A DNA stretch of 64,000 bases, taken from positions 1 through 64,000 of the forward strand of contig JADKAJ010000007.1 of assembly GCA_016719165.1 (NCBI GenBank), read 5' to 3'. This DNA comes from Chitinophagaceae bacterium. Its GTDB lineage: Bacteria > Bacteroidota > Bacteroidia > Chitinophagales > Chitinophagaceae. A program made the translations under genes and the position numbers. The notes beneath the pieces are model-generated. The model saw only the letters and a program-made list of their open reading frames with translations. It had not been told where the DNA came from and made no database searches. Shown in pieces: positions 25,147 through 36,200 of this stretch; the stretch's first letter is position 1, and the number at the start of each line of letters is the position of its first letter.

Positions 25147-26694
25147 ATGAATAAACTTCTGCTGCTGATACTGCTGCTATTTTGCAACAAACTCTTTGCA
25201 CAACAACCCAATATTATCTATATCATGAGTGATGACCATGATGCAGATGCTATCAGTGCCTATAATAAAAAACTGATCCAGACACCGAATATCGACAGGC
25301 TGGCCAAAGAGGGAATAAAATTCAATAATGCATTTGTAGGAAATTCGATCTGTGGCCCGGCAAGGGCTACTTTGCTCACTGGCCAGCATTCACACAAAAA
25401 TGGTGTGATTGACAACCGTAAAAGATTTGATTCGTCACGGATGAGTATGCCGAAATTATTACAGGCAGCAGGATACCAGACAGCCGTTATCGGTAAATGG
25501 CATTTACATTCCTATCCTGCCGGCTTTGATTACTGGAAAATATTACCCGGCCAGGGATTGTATGTTAATCCACGATTGATTGAAATGACAGGCGACACCA
25601 TTACCCAACAAGGCTATGCAACAGATGTTATCACCGATGAAACGATTAAATGGCTGGAACAGAGAGACAAATCAAAACCATTTGTATTGCTGCTGCACCA
25701 TAAGGCACCTCATCGTTATTTCTTCCCCGATTTAAAATACCTCGAAGAGTTTCATACCAAAACATTTCCCGAACCTGCCACTCTGTATGCTGATACAATG
25801 AACCGTAGCAGTGCCTGGCATATACAAACCATGAGCATACTCAGAGATATGCAATTATGCAGTGACCTGAAAGTTGATCCGGCCTATGTCATGGATATTC
25901 CGGAATACAAACCGGATTCAACACAAATAGCCTATTATAAGGCCATCATGAACCGGGTTCCTGAAAAACAAAGAATCCGCTATAAAGAAATCTATGCGGA
26001 AAGAGGAAAATTGCTAAGAGACTTAAGACCTACGGGAAAAGAACTATTAAAATATAAATACCAGTGGTACATCCAGGATTTTCTGGCCTGTGTGGCATCA
26101 GTTGATGAAAATGTAGGACGCATTTTAGATTATCTTGATCAGAAAAAACTCACTAACAGTACTGCCGTATTATACACAAGCGATCAGGGCTTTTTCCTTG
26201 GTGAAAATGGCTGGTTCGATAAGCGGTTTGCTTACGATGTTTCCATGCAGACCCCTTTATTGATGAGATGGCCGGGACAAATCAAACCCGGATCAGTAAC
26301 GAATAGTATGGTGCAAAACATAGATTATGCACCCACCATTCTGGATATAGCCGGTGTACCGGTTCCCGGTTGGATGCAGGGATTGAGTTTAAAACACCTG
26401 GTAACAAACAAGAAAAAAACATTGAACAGGAATTACCTGTATTATCATTATTATGAATTTGTAAGAGACCATACGGTCATCCCTCATCTTGCTGTCAGGG
26501 GCACCCGTTATAAACTGATCTACTTCTATACTGTAAACGAATGGGAGTTATATGATCTCAAAACAGATCCGCAGGAACAAAAGAACCTCATAAAAAATCC
26601 GGCTTATCAGAAAACAGTACAACAAATGAAAGCAGAGCTGCTAAAACTCCGGGATCAATATGACGATCATGAGAAGGCCGGAGAACTAAATTAG
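25147..26694 (+). CDS. secreted sulfatase (formylglycine-dependent)
   Basis: 515-residue S1-family sulfatase with a signal peptide (LLLLILLLFCNKLFAQ). The active-site cysteine, to be made formylglycine, is Cys69 in SICGPARATLLTGQHSH, matching C-x-P-x-R with Ala in place of the common Ser. Metal ligands appear in YIMSDDHDAD and TSDQGFFLGENGW, and IGKWHLHSYPAGFDYW is family-typical. Such enzymes remove sulfate esters from glycans in the periplasm. A downstream NamZ-type muramidase gene begins 10 bases after its stop, suggesting a joint role in glycan scavenging. The substrate is not determined; GlcNAc-6-sulfatase-like enzymes are the nearest by eye. Confidence 0.88.
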   Translation: MNKLLLLILLLFCNKLFAQQPNIIYIMSDDHDADAISAYNKKLIQTPNIDRLAKEGIKFNNAFVGNSICGPARATLLTGQHSHKNGVIDNRKRFDSSRMSMPKLLQAAGYQTAVIGKWHLHSYPAGFDYWKILPGQGLYVNPRLIEMTGDTITQQGYATDVITDETIKWLEQRDKSKPFVLLLHHKAPHRYFFPDLKYLEEFHTKTFPEPATLYADTMNRSSAWHIQTMSILRDMQLCSDLKVDPAYVMDIPEYKPDSTQIAYYKAIMNRVPEKQRIRYKEIYAERGKLLRDLRPTGKELLKYKYQWYIQDFLACVASVDENVGRILDYLDQKKLTNSTAVLYTSDQGFFLGENGWFDKRFAYDVSMQTPLLMRWPGQIKPGSVTNSMVQNIDYAPTILDIAGVPVPGWMQGLSLKHLVTNKKKTLNRNYLYYHYYEFVRDHTVIPHLAVRGTRYKLIYFYTVNEWELYDLKTDPQEQKNLIKNPAYQKTVQQMKAELLKLRDQYDDHEKAGELN

Positions 26695-26704
26695 TCATTT
26701 ACCA

Positions 26705-27865
26705 ATGAAAAAAGTATTGGCCGGGGTCGATCAGTTGCTTGTGCAGGAAAATAAATTTCAAGACTATCGTCTTGCCCTGGTAACCAATAATGTTGCCAGC
26801 ATTTCAACCGGTGAATCTTCAAGAACTGCACTGCTTAAAGCAGGTTTCAAAATCATAAAACTATTTTCCCCGGAGCATGGTTTATCGGCCAAAGGAGAAG
26901 ATGGGGCATTCCAAAGAAACAGTTTTGATACCCTTACCCAATTACCCGTAATCAGCCTGTACGGAGATCACCTGAAGCCTGCTCCGGAAGAGCTGTATGA
27001 TATTGATATGGTATTATTTGACATACCTGATATTGGCTGCCGCTTCTATACTTACCTCTGGACAATGACTTATGTGATGGAAGCCTGTGCGGCGTGTAAA
27101 AAACCTTTAATTATACTGGACAGACCAAACCCGCTGGGAGGTGACCTTGAAAGAGCGGAAGGTCCTCTACTCGATGAGGAACGGTGCAGATCTTTTATCG
27201 GACGATGGAACATTCCCGTTCGCCACAGCTGTACAATGGGTGAATTGGCAACTTATTTTGCCGCAAAACGAATAATGAATGTAGACCTCACGGTCATTAA
27301 AGTTCAAAACTGGAACAGAAAACAAACAGTTCTGGAAGCAGATTGGTTATTTACTCCTACATCTCCGGCTATCTTAGATGCTGAAACTGCATTGCTTTAT
27401 GCCGGTATGGGTTTACTGGAAGGAATTAATGTAAATGAAGGCCGTGGTACCGGATCACCCTTCAAGGTTTGCGGAGCCCCATGGATTAACGGAGAACAAC
27501 TCAACCGGGTATTTATGGATACCCGATTACCCGGGATTAAGAGTACTGCAATCACTTATATTCCCACACATGGCTTGTATGCTGGTGAAAAATGTCAGGG
27601 GTTGAGATTTTTTCTAACCGACCATCATCTTTTTACTCCGGTAAAGGCCGGCTTACAGTTATTGCAATGTATCATTTCGTTATATCCTGGCCAGTGTAAA
27701 GAGAGATTATATCCTACCGTTGCAAATCCTACAGGCAAAGGGCACTTAGACAAGCTCATCGGAATATACAGGTCTTTTGAAAAAATTGGCGAGGGAGAAA
27801 TTCCTTCCACTATACTTCAACAGAAAGACTGGAAAGAAATAATAAGTCCTTATCTTCTTTATTGA
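26705..27865 (+). CDS. namZ: DUF1343 protein, NamZ-like exo-beta-N-acetylmuramidase
   Basis: 386-residue protein of the DUF1343/NamZ family. Signatures are LFSPEHGLSAKGEDG, LYGDHLKPAPEEL, LFDIPDIGCRFYTYLWTMTY, LDRPNPLGG and INVNEGRGTGSPF. The characterised member, NamZ, releases MurNAc from the ends of peptidoglycan sugar chains. No signal peptide is visible with this start, whereas many relatives are exported. The protein may act in the cytoplasm, or the signal may be lacking. The neighbouring sulfatase and the convergent amidase support a glycan/cell-wall turnover locus. Confidence 0.88.
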   Translation: MKKVLAGVDQLLVQENKFQDYRLALVTNNVASISTGESSRTALLKAGFKIIKLFSPEHGLSAKGEDGAFQRNSFDTLTQLPVISLYGDHLKPAPEELYDIDMVLFDIPDIGCRFYTYLWTMTYVMEACAACKKPLIILDRPNPLGGDLERAEGPLLDEERCRSFIGRWNIPVRHSCTMGELATYFAAKRIMNVDLTVIKVQNWNRKQTVLEADWLFTPTSPAILDAETALLYAGMGLLEGINVNEGRGTGSPFKVCGAPWINGEQLNRVFMDTRLPGIKSTAITYIPTHGLYAGEKCQGLRFFLTDHHLFTPVKAGLQLLQCIISLYPGQCKERLYPTVANPTGKGHLDKLIGIYRSFEKIGEGEIPSTILQQKDWKEIISPYLLY

Positions 27866-28671
27866 TACTTTTTCATCAGATCAAGCAATATCTTTTTATC
27901 ACTTTCATTGATGATTTTAGTAGTATCACTTTGCACAAAATGGATTTTGAAGGATTGAATGGCATTCTTTTCATTCTTTACATCATACCCGATAATGCGC
28001 AAAGCCTGGACAGGATTAAAATCTTTTGGTACACTAATATTGGTTGTGTCATACCAAAGACCAAACCCTTTTTGAGCCAGTTTCTGCCAGGGAAAATTCC
28101 TGTTCGGGTCAACTTTTCTACCTGGTGCTATATCAGCATGGCCGATAAAATTTGCTGCCGGTATATTATAAGCTCCTTTCAATTTTCCCAAAACTTCCAT
28201 CAGGCTGTTGATCTGGGGTTCTGTAAAAGTCTCAAACCCGTTATTATCAATTTCAATACCAATACTGGATGAATTCAGGTCTGTAGCATTGCCCCATTTG
28301 CTTACCCCGGCATGATGTCCGCGAAGAAGGTCATTGAGCATATGATGAACTGTTCCGTCCTTACATATTACATAATGTGAACTTACCTGTGTCCGGGGGA
28401 GAGTAAAGGTCTTTAATGTTTGCTCACAACTATTTTGTGCGGTATGATGAATGATGACATAGTTGGGACGCCGCATGGAAAAATTAGTAGTACCCACCCA
28501 TTCAGCTGCAGTAGTAAAACTATCCTTTACTGGATACTCTGCCAGCATTTTGGCATATTTTTTAACCTGCTTTTTATAGCTTTTGTTTGTTGCAGCATAC
28601 TTTGCCTGGGAGCAGCTATATATGATAATCACAATACCTAAAAAAAGGCTTACTCTGAATTTATACTTCAT
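27859..28671 (-). CDS. N-acetylmuramoyl-L-alanine amidase, lipoprotein (Amidase_2)
   Basis: 270-residue zinc amidase with a lipoprotein signal (LGIVIIIYSCSQA). Zinc and catalytic residues appear in NYVIIHHTAQNSCEQT, SSHYVICKDGTVHHM, SSIGIEIDNNG and FIGHADIAPGRKVDPNRNFP, the AmpD/AmiD pattern. It cuts between MurNAc and the stem peptide. Lipidation suggests outer-membrane attachment facing the periplasm, like AmiD. It is convergent with the NamZ-like gene, overlapping by 7 bases. It would liberate sugar chains or free MurNAc for AmgK/MurU recycling at 36.7-38.9 kb. Confidence 0.92.
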   Translation of the reverse strand: MKYKFRVSLFLGIVIIIYSCSQAKYAATNKSYKKQVKKYAKMLAEYPVKDSFTTAAEWVGTTNFSMRRPNYVIIHHTAQNSCEQTLKTFTLPRTQVSSHYVICKDGTVHHMLNDLLRGHHAGVSKWGNATDLNSSSIGIEIDNNGFETFTEPQINSLMEVLGKLKGAYNIPAANFIGHADIAPGRKVDPNRNFPWQKLAQKGFGLWYDTTNISVPKDFNPVQALRIIGYDVKNEKNAIQSFKIHFVQSDTTKIINESDKKILLDLMKKYQ

Positions 28672-28710
28672 GAAAAGTAATTATATCGGATTACTAATGT
28701 AGTGAAGATT

Positions 28711-29967
28711 TTATCTTCTTTTGGGACCACTCTTATAAAATTTTCTTTTTGGTCCGCTATGGCCAGCCCTTGTTCTCGGGTGATAGGAAGGAGCTTCCCC
28801 CAATTCCGCAGGCACGACTGCTTTCTCAACCTCCTTGCCTAATAATTGCTCAATAACAGCAAATTTATTCTGTTCCTTTTCTCCAATCAGCGTGAATGCT
28901 GCACCATCGGCCTCTGCCCTGGCAGTACGTCCGATACGATGTACATAATCTTCGCCATCGCCGGGTACATCATAATTAATAACCACATCAATAGTATCAA
29001 TATCAATACCCCGGCTTAAAATATCAGTTGCTACCAGTACGGGTATGCGACCCGCAGTGAAAGCACTCAACACACTTTCTCTTTCGGATTGCTCCAGGTC
29101 ACTATGAATTTCTGAAATATTAAAACCTCCATGCTTCAGCTCCCTTGTCAATTGCTTAACCGTTTGCTTACGACTGCAGAAGATCAGTGCATTTTTGTAT
29201 GGAATTTCCTTCAATAATTTTTTTATCAATGGCAGCTTTTGCGGTTCATATACCACAAAAGCTTTTTGTATGATCTTCTCCGGTGGTTTGGATATAGCAA
29301 TATTAATTTCTACCGGTTCATGTAAAATCTTTTTGGCTAACTGCCTGATCTTTTCTGGCATGGTTGCAGAAAATAACAGGTTTTGCCGTTTCATTGGAAG
29401 TGCTTTGATGATTTTGTTGATATCATCCTGGAAACCCATGTCCAGCATCCTGTCGGCTTCATCCAAAACCAAAAACTGCAGGCCCTTCATATTTACATAG
29501 CCCATATTCAAATGGGCTATCATACGTCCGGGTGTGCATACAATTATATCAGCACCCATCTGCAGCGCTTTTTTCTCAGCTACAAAATTCTGAGCATCAT
29601 TGCCTCCGTAAATAGCAATCGAGCTAAGATGGGTAAAATAAGACAGCCCTTCCATGTGTTGTGAAATCTGGATGGCTAATTCCCTGGTTGGAACAATGAT
29701 CAATGCCCCCACCTGCCCATCCACATGATTTTGCAGCAGGCGGTTCATCACCGGCAACAAAAAAGCGGCTGTTTTTCCGGTACCTGTTTGTGCCGAAGCA
29801 ATCACGTCTTTCCCAGCCATAATCGGCGGTATTACCTGCTCCTGTACAGGTGTGGCCGTTTCGTAATTGGATGCCTCAATTCCTTCTAAGAGGTTAGGAT
29901 GAAAATTAAATTCTGTAAAACGCAAAGTGTTCAATTTAAGAAAGATGCGAAGGTAACTGAATTTCAA
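28711..29967 (-). CDS. DEAD-box RNA helicase (RhlE-like)
   Basis: 418-residue ATP-dependent RNA helicase. The motifs are all present: Q motif FNFHPNLLEGIEASNYETAT, Walker A ASAQTGTGKTAAF, PTRELA, TPGRMIAHL, DEADRMLDMGF, SATMPEKIRQLA, LVATDILSRGIDID and YVHRIGRTARAE. A basic tail (HSGPKRKFYKSGPKRR) probably binds RNA. RhlE-type helicases remodel rRNA and mRNA. The first dozen residues (MKFSYLRIFLKL) look unlike the family; a TTG at 29934 (LNTLRFTEF) is a possible true start. Confidence 0.93.
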   Translation of the reverse strand: MKFSYLRIFLKLNTLRFTEFNFHPNLLEGIEASNYETATPVQEQVIPPIMAGKDVIASAQTGTGKTAAFLLPVMNRLLQNHVDGQVGALIIVPTRELAIQISQHMEGLSYFTHLSSIAIYGGNDAQNFVAEKKALQMGADIIVCTPGRMIAHLNMGYVNMKGLQFLVLDEADRMLDMGFQDDINKIIKALPMKRQNLLFSATMPEKIRQLAKKILHEPVEINIAISKPPEKIIQKAFVVYEPQKLPLIKKLLKEIPYKNALIFCSRKQTVKQLTRELKHGGFNISEIHSDLEQSERESVLSAFTAGRIPVLVATDILSRGIDIDTIDVVINYDVPGDGEDYVHRIGRTARAEADGAAFTLIGEKEQNKFAVIEQLLGKEVEKAVVPAELGEAPSYHPRTRAGHSGPKRKFYKSGPKRR

Positions 29968-30123
29968 CAGATAGGCTGATTATGTAAAAAGACAGCGCTG
30001 ATTCCCTGTTGCCCTTTTTGATAATAAGAATCATCCTTTCCTATGCGCTGCGTCATACTACCCCTTTTTTTTGAATTGTAGCTTAGCTATTGAAAAGAAC
30101 AGTTAACACAAAAAATTAGTACT

Positions 30124-30711
30124 ATGAAATATAGTCTTTTACTTGGAGCCATTATCATTTCTATGGCAGCTTACAGCCAGGCATGGACAAAACAATATGA
30201 TCATGTGGATGAGTGTACTTGCGGTTTATCTCTTGTAGGCAAAGATGATAAGCATGGATTTGTTGACAAAGATGGCAAATTGGTTGTTCCCCTTATTTAT
30301 GAAGATGCCTTAACCTATTCTGAAGGATTTGCGGCCGTTAAACTGAATGGCAAGTGGGGTTATCTAGACAGCACTGGTAAAGTTTTGGTAGAGCCAAAAT
30401 ATACTGAGGCAATGTCCTTTCATAACGGTTTTGCTGTAGTAAGCAATGGTAATGATTATGGTTTTATCGACACCAGTGGTAAGATCGGAATCCAGATGAT
30501 CTACGAAAATGCTTCACAATTCTCCGAAGGTTTAGCTGCCGTTAATAAAAAAGGCATGTGGGGATATATTGATACAAAAGGCAGAGAAGTTATCGCCTGC
30601 AAATATGGCTTTGCCGGTACTTTTGGAGATGGAAGTGCAAGAGTTATGCAGAATAGCAAATGGATAATAATTGACAGAACCGGTAAAAAAATAGCTGATA
30701 GCGAAAGATAA
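30124..30711 (+). CDS. exported WG-repeat protein
   Basis: 195-residue protein with a signal peptide (YSLLLGAIIISMAAYSQA) and about four WG repeats: KHGFVDKDGKLVVPLIYEDA, KWGYLDSTGKVLVEPKYTEA, DYGFIDTSGKIGIQMIYENA and MWGYIDTKGREVIACKYGFA, with a degenerate fifth (KWIIIDRTGKKI). WG repeats form beta-hairpin arrays of unknown function, probably protein or ligand binding in the periplasm. A single-gene unit, closed by a strong bidirectional terminator. Confidence 0.88.
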   Translation: MKYSLLLGAIIISMAAYSQAWTKQYDHVDECTCGLSLVGKDDKHGFVDKDGKLVVPLIYEDALTYSEGFAAVKLNGKWGYLDSTGKVLVEPKYTEAMSFHNGFAVVSNGNDYGFIDTSGKIGIQMIYENASQFSEGLAAVNKKGMWGYIDTKGREVIACKYGFAGTFGDGSARVMQNSKWIIIDRTGKKIADSER

Positions 30712-30738
30712 AATAGTTTAACGTCTGCAGAAATGACC

Positions 30739-30764
30739 AAAAAGCCTCCCGGGAGGCTTTTTTA
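30739..30764. terminator. bidirectional intrinsic terminator
   Basis: Perfect 12-bp palindrome AAAAAGCCTCCC/GGGAGGCTTTTT (30739-30762) between convergent genes, with T-runs on both strands. Confidence 0.9.
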
Positions 30765-30768
30765 TTTA

Positions 30769-33162
30769 TTATTCCATGATCTGCTCAAGGTGTACGAGTT
30801 GACCATCTTTGGTTATCCCTTCAATAATTACCCGGAAAGATTTGCTTACATCATTATTATAAAAAGTAAGTTTCATTTTATTTTTAGCAGCTGTAGTGAC
30901 TACTTGCGGGTTCCAGTACAACGTAGTACGAAGATCTTTTTTTTCATTGGCAGCATTAAAACTGCTGTAGTTCGGTGAATAGAACTGACGTATCGGAGTA
31001 TAACCACTCACTTTGTTACTGGCCAGTCCCTTACCGGGTTCCGCTTGTCCATCATTTCCGCGGCGGGTATAAATTGCTATTGCACCATTGGTACTGGTAC
31101 CTGAACCCGCAAAAAATGGTGGACGAAAAACTTTGACATAAGCGATATCTGAAACAGCAATGGAAGAAACAAAATCTGCATCCAGCGGTACTTCATCCAA
31201 AAATAACTGAGGGGGGCCTCCCCGCCACATCAAAGAGGGTGGGTTACTGCTTGTATTGATCTGCAAGCCGGCAACTTTACCTTGCAGGTATTGAAAAATA
31301 TTTTGGTAAGCAAACCTGAATTTGTCATTTACCAGGTCAAACTTGTAGCTGTCTCCACCTGAAAATAAACCACTGGAGGTATATTTCTCATCCATTATTT
31401 CCACCGATGATTTTGTTTTGGTGTTTACAATTACATTCTCCAGCACTTTCCCTTCTGATTCCTGCAGTAACCTCAGCGTCTCATCAGATAACCGGAAGTG
31501 ACGGCTATAACCGGTTGTATCACCCAGCCGGTTGTAGAAAATACCCGTTGCAGGCATCCGGTAGCGAAGAGCCGGTAAACGGCTTTCCATAAATGTTGCC
31601 GAGCCATCTTTTATCCCTGTGGAAAGTTTGTAATAAATCTGAGCTGTATCAAAAAGGAAGTAGGAGGGATCATTAAACGTACCATCCGGCGCTACGGGAA
31701 GCATCAGCATTATATTACCATCAGCCTGGCTTTTTTGATTTACAATAAGAATAATAGTTGCTGCATCCCTTAATTGTGCGTTGGTAGCTCCGTACACTTT
31801 GCCGGAAAGAGTGAGGTAAGTGCTGTCCCGGGGATACATGATTTCAGGTAACTTACCTTTTACAACATCTTCCCACTTAAAACGCCGCCAGCCATGTGTA
31901 AGCATTACCAGGTCAAGCCGGTTTGCAATTGTATCATTATTACCCGAAAAATAATAGCATGGATTAAACACCTGGCCTTTAATATCGCCTGTTAATAAAA
32001 GATGTGAAATTATATTTTCGCTGCTGTCCGTTCCAATAGCCGCATCAGTAACGGAAACAGCAAAACTGGCTTCCAGGCTGTCGGGCACCGTAATAAGAAT
32101 TTCATTCCTGGCCCTTTTATTTAAACCCCAAAGTTCAACTGTCATTTCTGCATTAAAACGATACTCATCGTTATTAATATAAGTAATCCTTTCTGCCAGG
32201 GGATTCCATTGCCGGTCAAATACTGTAATGGTCAATATACCAGATGGGAGGTCTTGTGTAGGAATAATACCTTTAACGAAACCGGCTGACATATCTTTTG
32301 TGACTTTAAATACCTGGTATTGATTAATGGTACCAACGATGTGCAAGGTACCGAGATCTTTAGCCAGGTTCTGCTCAGCTGTAACAGCAAAGGTTCGCTT
32401 AACACCTGATAAAGTTACCTGCAAGGAAACACCTGTTGGCTTAATAGCCGGCAATGCTGTAACATACTCAGTTCCATTTTCATCTTTCCATTTTGCTGTA
32501 TAGCTTTCACCCAGGCGGGGAAAAAGAAAAAAATAACCCATCCCGTCATGTATGATGCGGAGGCTGTCTATCTCCTCCCCTATACTGCTTTGTACAAGTC
32601 CTTTAATTTTAACCGGCTTACCCCATTGATCAGTGACCTTAAAAGCAATTTTGTTTGAAAGGCCTGCTACAGCATCTCCGCCCTCCGGAAAAAATTGGAG
32701 GGTTGGTACAACCGGAATTTTAGCAGCCGGAGTATTGCCATTTTTTGTAATGATGCGAATGTCTTTTTCATATAAAAAAGCGGAATCAAAATTCAACATC
32801 CATTTGGTGTAAGCCCTTACATGAATGAATGTACCGGTATAATCAGCAGGAATATCAAACTGGCCATTGCTGGTAGCATCCACAACCGGGCTTACGCCGT
32901 GCAACAGAAGATTACCAGCTTCATCAGTCCAGTCGGTATAAAATGTTTTGCTGTCATCGGCCGGTGAAATGGCCTTCATCAGGTAGGCCTTGAACCAAAT
33001 CGTTTCACCCGGCACATACGCCATTTTATCGTATTGAAGATAAGTACGTTCCTGGCCGTATTCATTGGCATACCGGGCAATGGTTGCATCAATATTTTGA
33101 GCCTGAAGACCAACACAGATTAAGAGAAAAACAAAAAGAATATCAGCCCTTTTTTCCATCAT
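30769..33162 (-). CDS. MG2-like / TonB-receptor plug-domain protein
   Basis: 797-residue exported protein (signal DILFVFLLICVGLQAQ). The N-terminal part resembles alpha-2-macroglobulin MG2 domains: TYLQYDKMAYVPGETIWFKA and FIHVRAYTKWMLNFDSAFLY. A central region carries LVMLTHGWRRFKWEDV. The C-terminal third holds a plug-like domain (FQYLQGKVAGLQINTS, QLFLDEVPLDADFVSSIAVS and YVKVFRPPFFAGSGTSTNGA), as in SusC/TonB receptors but without a barrel. Such proteins are common in Bacteroidota; the role is unknown, possibly periplasmic protein binding or outer-membrane partnership. It ends at the bidirectional terminator. Confidence 0.8.
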   Translation of the reverse strand: MMEKRADILFVFLLICVGLQAQNIDATIARYANEYGQERTYLQYDKMAYVPGETIWFKAYLMKAISPADDSKTFYTDWTDEAGNLLLHGVSPVVDATSNGQFDIPADYTGTFIHVRAYTKWMLNFDSAFLYEKDIRIITKNGNTPAAKIPVVPTLQFFPEGGDAVAGLSNKIAFKVTDQWGKPVKIKGLVQSSIGEEIDSLRIIHDGMGYFFLFPRLGESYTAKWKDENGTEYVTALPAIKPTGVSLQVTLSGVKRTFAVTAEQNLAKDLGTLHIVGTINQYQVFKVTKDMSAGFVKGIIPTQDLPSGILTITVFDRQWNPLAERITYINNDEYRFNAEMTVELWGLNKRARNEILITVPDSLEASFAVSVTDAAIGTDSSENIISHLLLTGDIKGQVFNPCYYFSGNNDTIANRLDLVMLTHGWRRFKWEDVVKGKLPEIMYPRDSTYLTLSGKVYGATNAQLRDAATIILIVNQKSQADGNIMLMLPVAPDGTFNDPSYFLFDTAQIYYKLSTGIKDGSATFMESRLPALRYRMPATGIFYNRLGDTTGYSRHFRLSDETLRLLQESEGKVLENVIVNTKTKSSVEIMDEKYTSSGLFSGGDSYKFDLVNDKFRFAYQNIFQYLQGKVAGLQINTSSNPPSLMWRGGPPQLFLDEVPLDADFVSSIAVSDIAYVKVFRPPFFAGSGTSTNGAIAIYTRRGNDGQAEPGKGLASNKVSGYTPIRQFYSPNYSSFNAANEKKDLRTTLYWNPQVVTTAAKNKMKLTFYNNDVSKSFRVIIEGITKDGQLVHLEQIME

Positions 33163-33259
33163 ACAGCTAATTATTTCCTGAACACCAGTAATTGCAAATT
33201 AGTGGCATAATGAAAATACAAAATGTCCCTTAACAGTTTAGCAACACCTGAAACAGAAA

Positions 33260-36200
33260 TTACATATTTCTCCTGTATTGCCCACCGACTTCATACAAGG
33301 CGTGAGTGATTTGTCCGAGTGAACAATATTTCACCGTTTCCATTAATTCTTCAAAAAGATTTCCATTGTTGATGGCAACAGCTTTTAAACGCTGCAGCAT
33401 GTCAGCCGATTTATTTTCGTTTCGTTTCCAAAAACTCCGCAACGTCTGTATTTGCTGTTCTTTTTCTTCCGTTGTGCTGCGGATTACTTCTGTAGGTAAA
33501 ATAGTAGGACTTCCTTTTTTGTTTAAAAAAGTATTGACGCCGATCAGTGGCAGTTCTCCGGAATGTTTCTGGTGCTCGTAAAACAAACTTTCTTCCTGAA
33601 TCTTATTCCGTTGATACATTCGTTCCATTGCGCCTAACACTCCGCCCCTTTCTGTGATACGGTCAAACTCAGCCAATACCGCCTCCTCCACCAGGTCAGT
33701 CAATTCTTCTATAGCAAATGAACCCTGAATAAAATTTTCTGTTTTTGCAGTACCCAGCTCCCTGTTAATAATTAATTGAATAGCCATCGCTCTGCGAACA
33801 CTTTCCTCCGTAGGTGTGGTTATCGCCTCGTCATATGCATTTGTATGCAGAGAATTGCAGTTATCATAGATGGCATACAATGCCTGCAATGTTGTTCTGA
33901 TATCATTAAAATCTATTTCCTGTGCATGCAAACTTCTTCCTGATGTCTGAATGTGATACTTCATCATCTGGCTGCGTTTATTGGCCTTGTATTTATACTT
34001 CATGGCCTTTGCCCAGATACGTCTTGATACACGACCAATCACACTATATTCAGGATCCATTCCATTACTGAAGAAGAAAGAAAGATTGGGAGCAAAATCA
34101 TCGATATTCATTCCCCGGCTCAGGTAATATTCCACGTAGGTAAACCCGTTGGCCAGTGTAAATGCTAACTGCGTGATAGGGTTAGCTCCTGCTTCTGCAA
34201 TATGATAACCACTTATGGAGACTGAATAAAAATTTCTTACTTTATTATTGATAAAATACTCCTGCACATCACCCATCAGTTTCAATGCAAACTCGGTGGA
34301 GAAGATACAGGTATTCTGAGCCTGGTCTTCTTTTAAAATATCCGCCTGCACCGTTCCCCTTACCTGTTGTAATGCCGTTTGCTTACAGTGGTCATAAATT
34401 TCCTTTGGCAAAACTTCCTCACCGCTCAAACCCAGCAATTTCAACCCTAATCCATCATTGCCTTCAGGAAGCTCTCCGGGAGACGATGAATTATGGTATT
34501 TTGGTGGAGGAAAATGTTTGAATTTATCTGCACTTATCTTTCTTACTTTATCCCACAGGCCCAGCTCAGTTATTTTCTTTTCGCACTGCTGGTCGATAGC
34601 GGTATTCATAAAGAAAGCCAACAGCATAGGAGCTGGCCCATTGATGGTCATAGAGACTGAAGTTCTTGGGTCACAGAGATCAAATCCACTATAAAGCTTT
34701 TTTGCATCATCAACAGTAGCTATGCTAACACCACTATTGCCCACTTTACCATATATATCAGGACGATGATCAGGATCCTCCCCGTATAATGTTACACTGT
34801 CAAATGCAGTAGATAACCTTTTTGCCGGTTGATCAACACTTACATAGTGAAAACGTTTATTCGTTCTTTCAGGTCCCCCTTCACCGGCAAACATTCTTGT
34901 CGGGTCTTCCCCTTCTCTTTTCAAAGGGAATACACCGGCAGTAAAAGGAAAACTGCCCGGTACATTTTCTTGTGCCTGCCAGGTAAGCAGGTCACCCCAG
35001 TCTTTATATTTTGGCAAAACCACTTTGGGTATTCTTGTACCGGATAAGCTTTTACTGAACATTTCCTGTTTGATCACCTTATCCCTCACTTTGTACTCAT
35101 AAAAATCTTTTTGGTACTGAGCTGTTTTATTCGGCCAGTTTGTAATCAGTTTCCGGGCAACCGGTGTTAGCTGTTCAGTATAAAAATTGATTTGCTTTTG
35201 TATAATTTCCAGCAAAGACTTATCCGCACTCTCTTTTAATGTCTCCAGCGAACCATTTAGCTGGTATAATTTTGATGCAATTGCTGATTGCTCTTGTACC
35301 AACTGGTCGTAGCTACGGTTATTTTCAGCAATTTCAGAAAGGTATCTTACACGATTGGGTGGTATTACGGCCTGCGACACTTTAGCTGTTTCTGCAAAAT
35401 GATACTTCCCAAATGAAGTGTTGGTTTTAGCTTCAATCTTTTTCAACAATAGTTCAAACAAATGATTCACTCCGTCATCGTTGAATTTACTGGCCATAGT
35501 ACCAATTATTGGCAGTTCTTCATCTTTGGCTGTAAACAACTGGTGATTCCGTTTATATTGCTTTCTTACATCTGCCAGTGCATCCAATGCCCCTGCCTTA
35601 TCAAACTTATTGATACATACCAGGTCAGCATAGTCCAGCATATTAATCTTCTCCAGTTGTGATGCAGCACCATATTCCGGCGTCATCACATACATACTTA
35701 CATCACAATAATCCAGGATACTTGCATCGCTTTGTCCCACACCGGCACTTTCCAAAATAATAAAATCAAACTGGGCTGCTTTACAGATATCAATGGCATC
35801 CTGCATGGCACTGCTCAAAGCAGTGTTATCATCCCGGGTGGCCAGGCTTCTCATGTATGCTCTTGGATGATTAATTGCATTCATACGTATCCTGTCTCCC
35901 AGTAATGCACCACCCGTTTTTTTCTTGGAGGGGTCAACAGAAATAACTGCGATTGTTTTTTCTTTGAAATTATTCAGGAAGCGACGGACAATTTCATCCG
36001 TAACAGAAGATTTACCAGCACCCCCGGTTCCGGTTATTCCCAACACAGGAATTCTGCCAACTCCTAACTCCTTGCTCCCGGCATCTAACACCACTCCATT
36101 CTCTGCATTTGTAATCTTCCTTGCAATCACCCTTATATCTTTTGCTTCTTCCAGTTTCAAGGCCGTTTTATAATCCGCATTTCCATTCAAATGTATGTCG

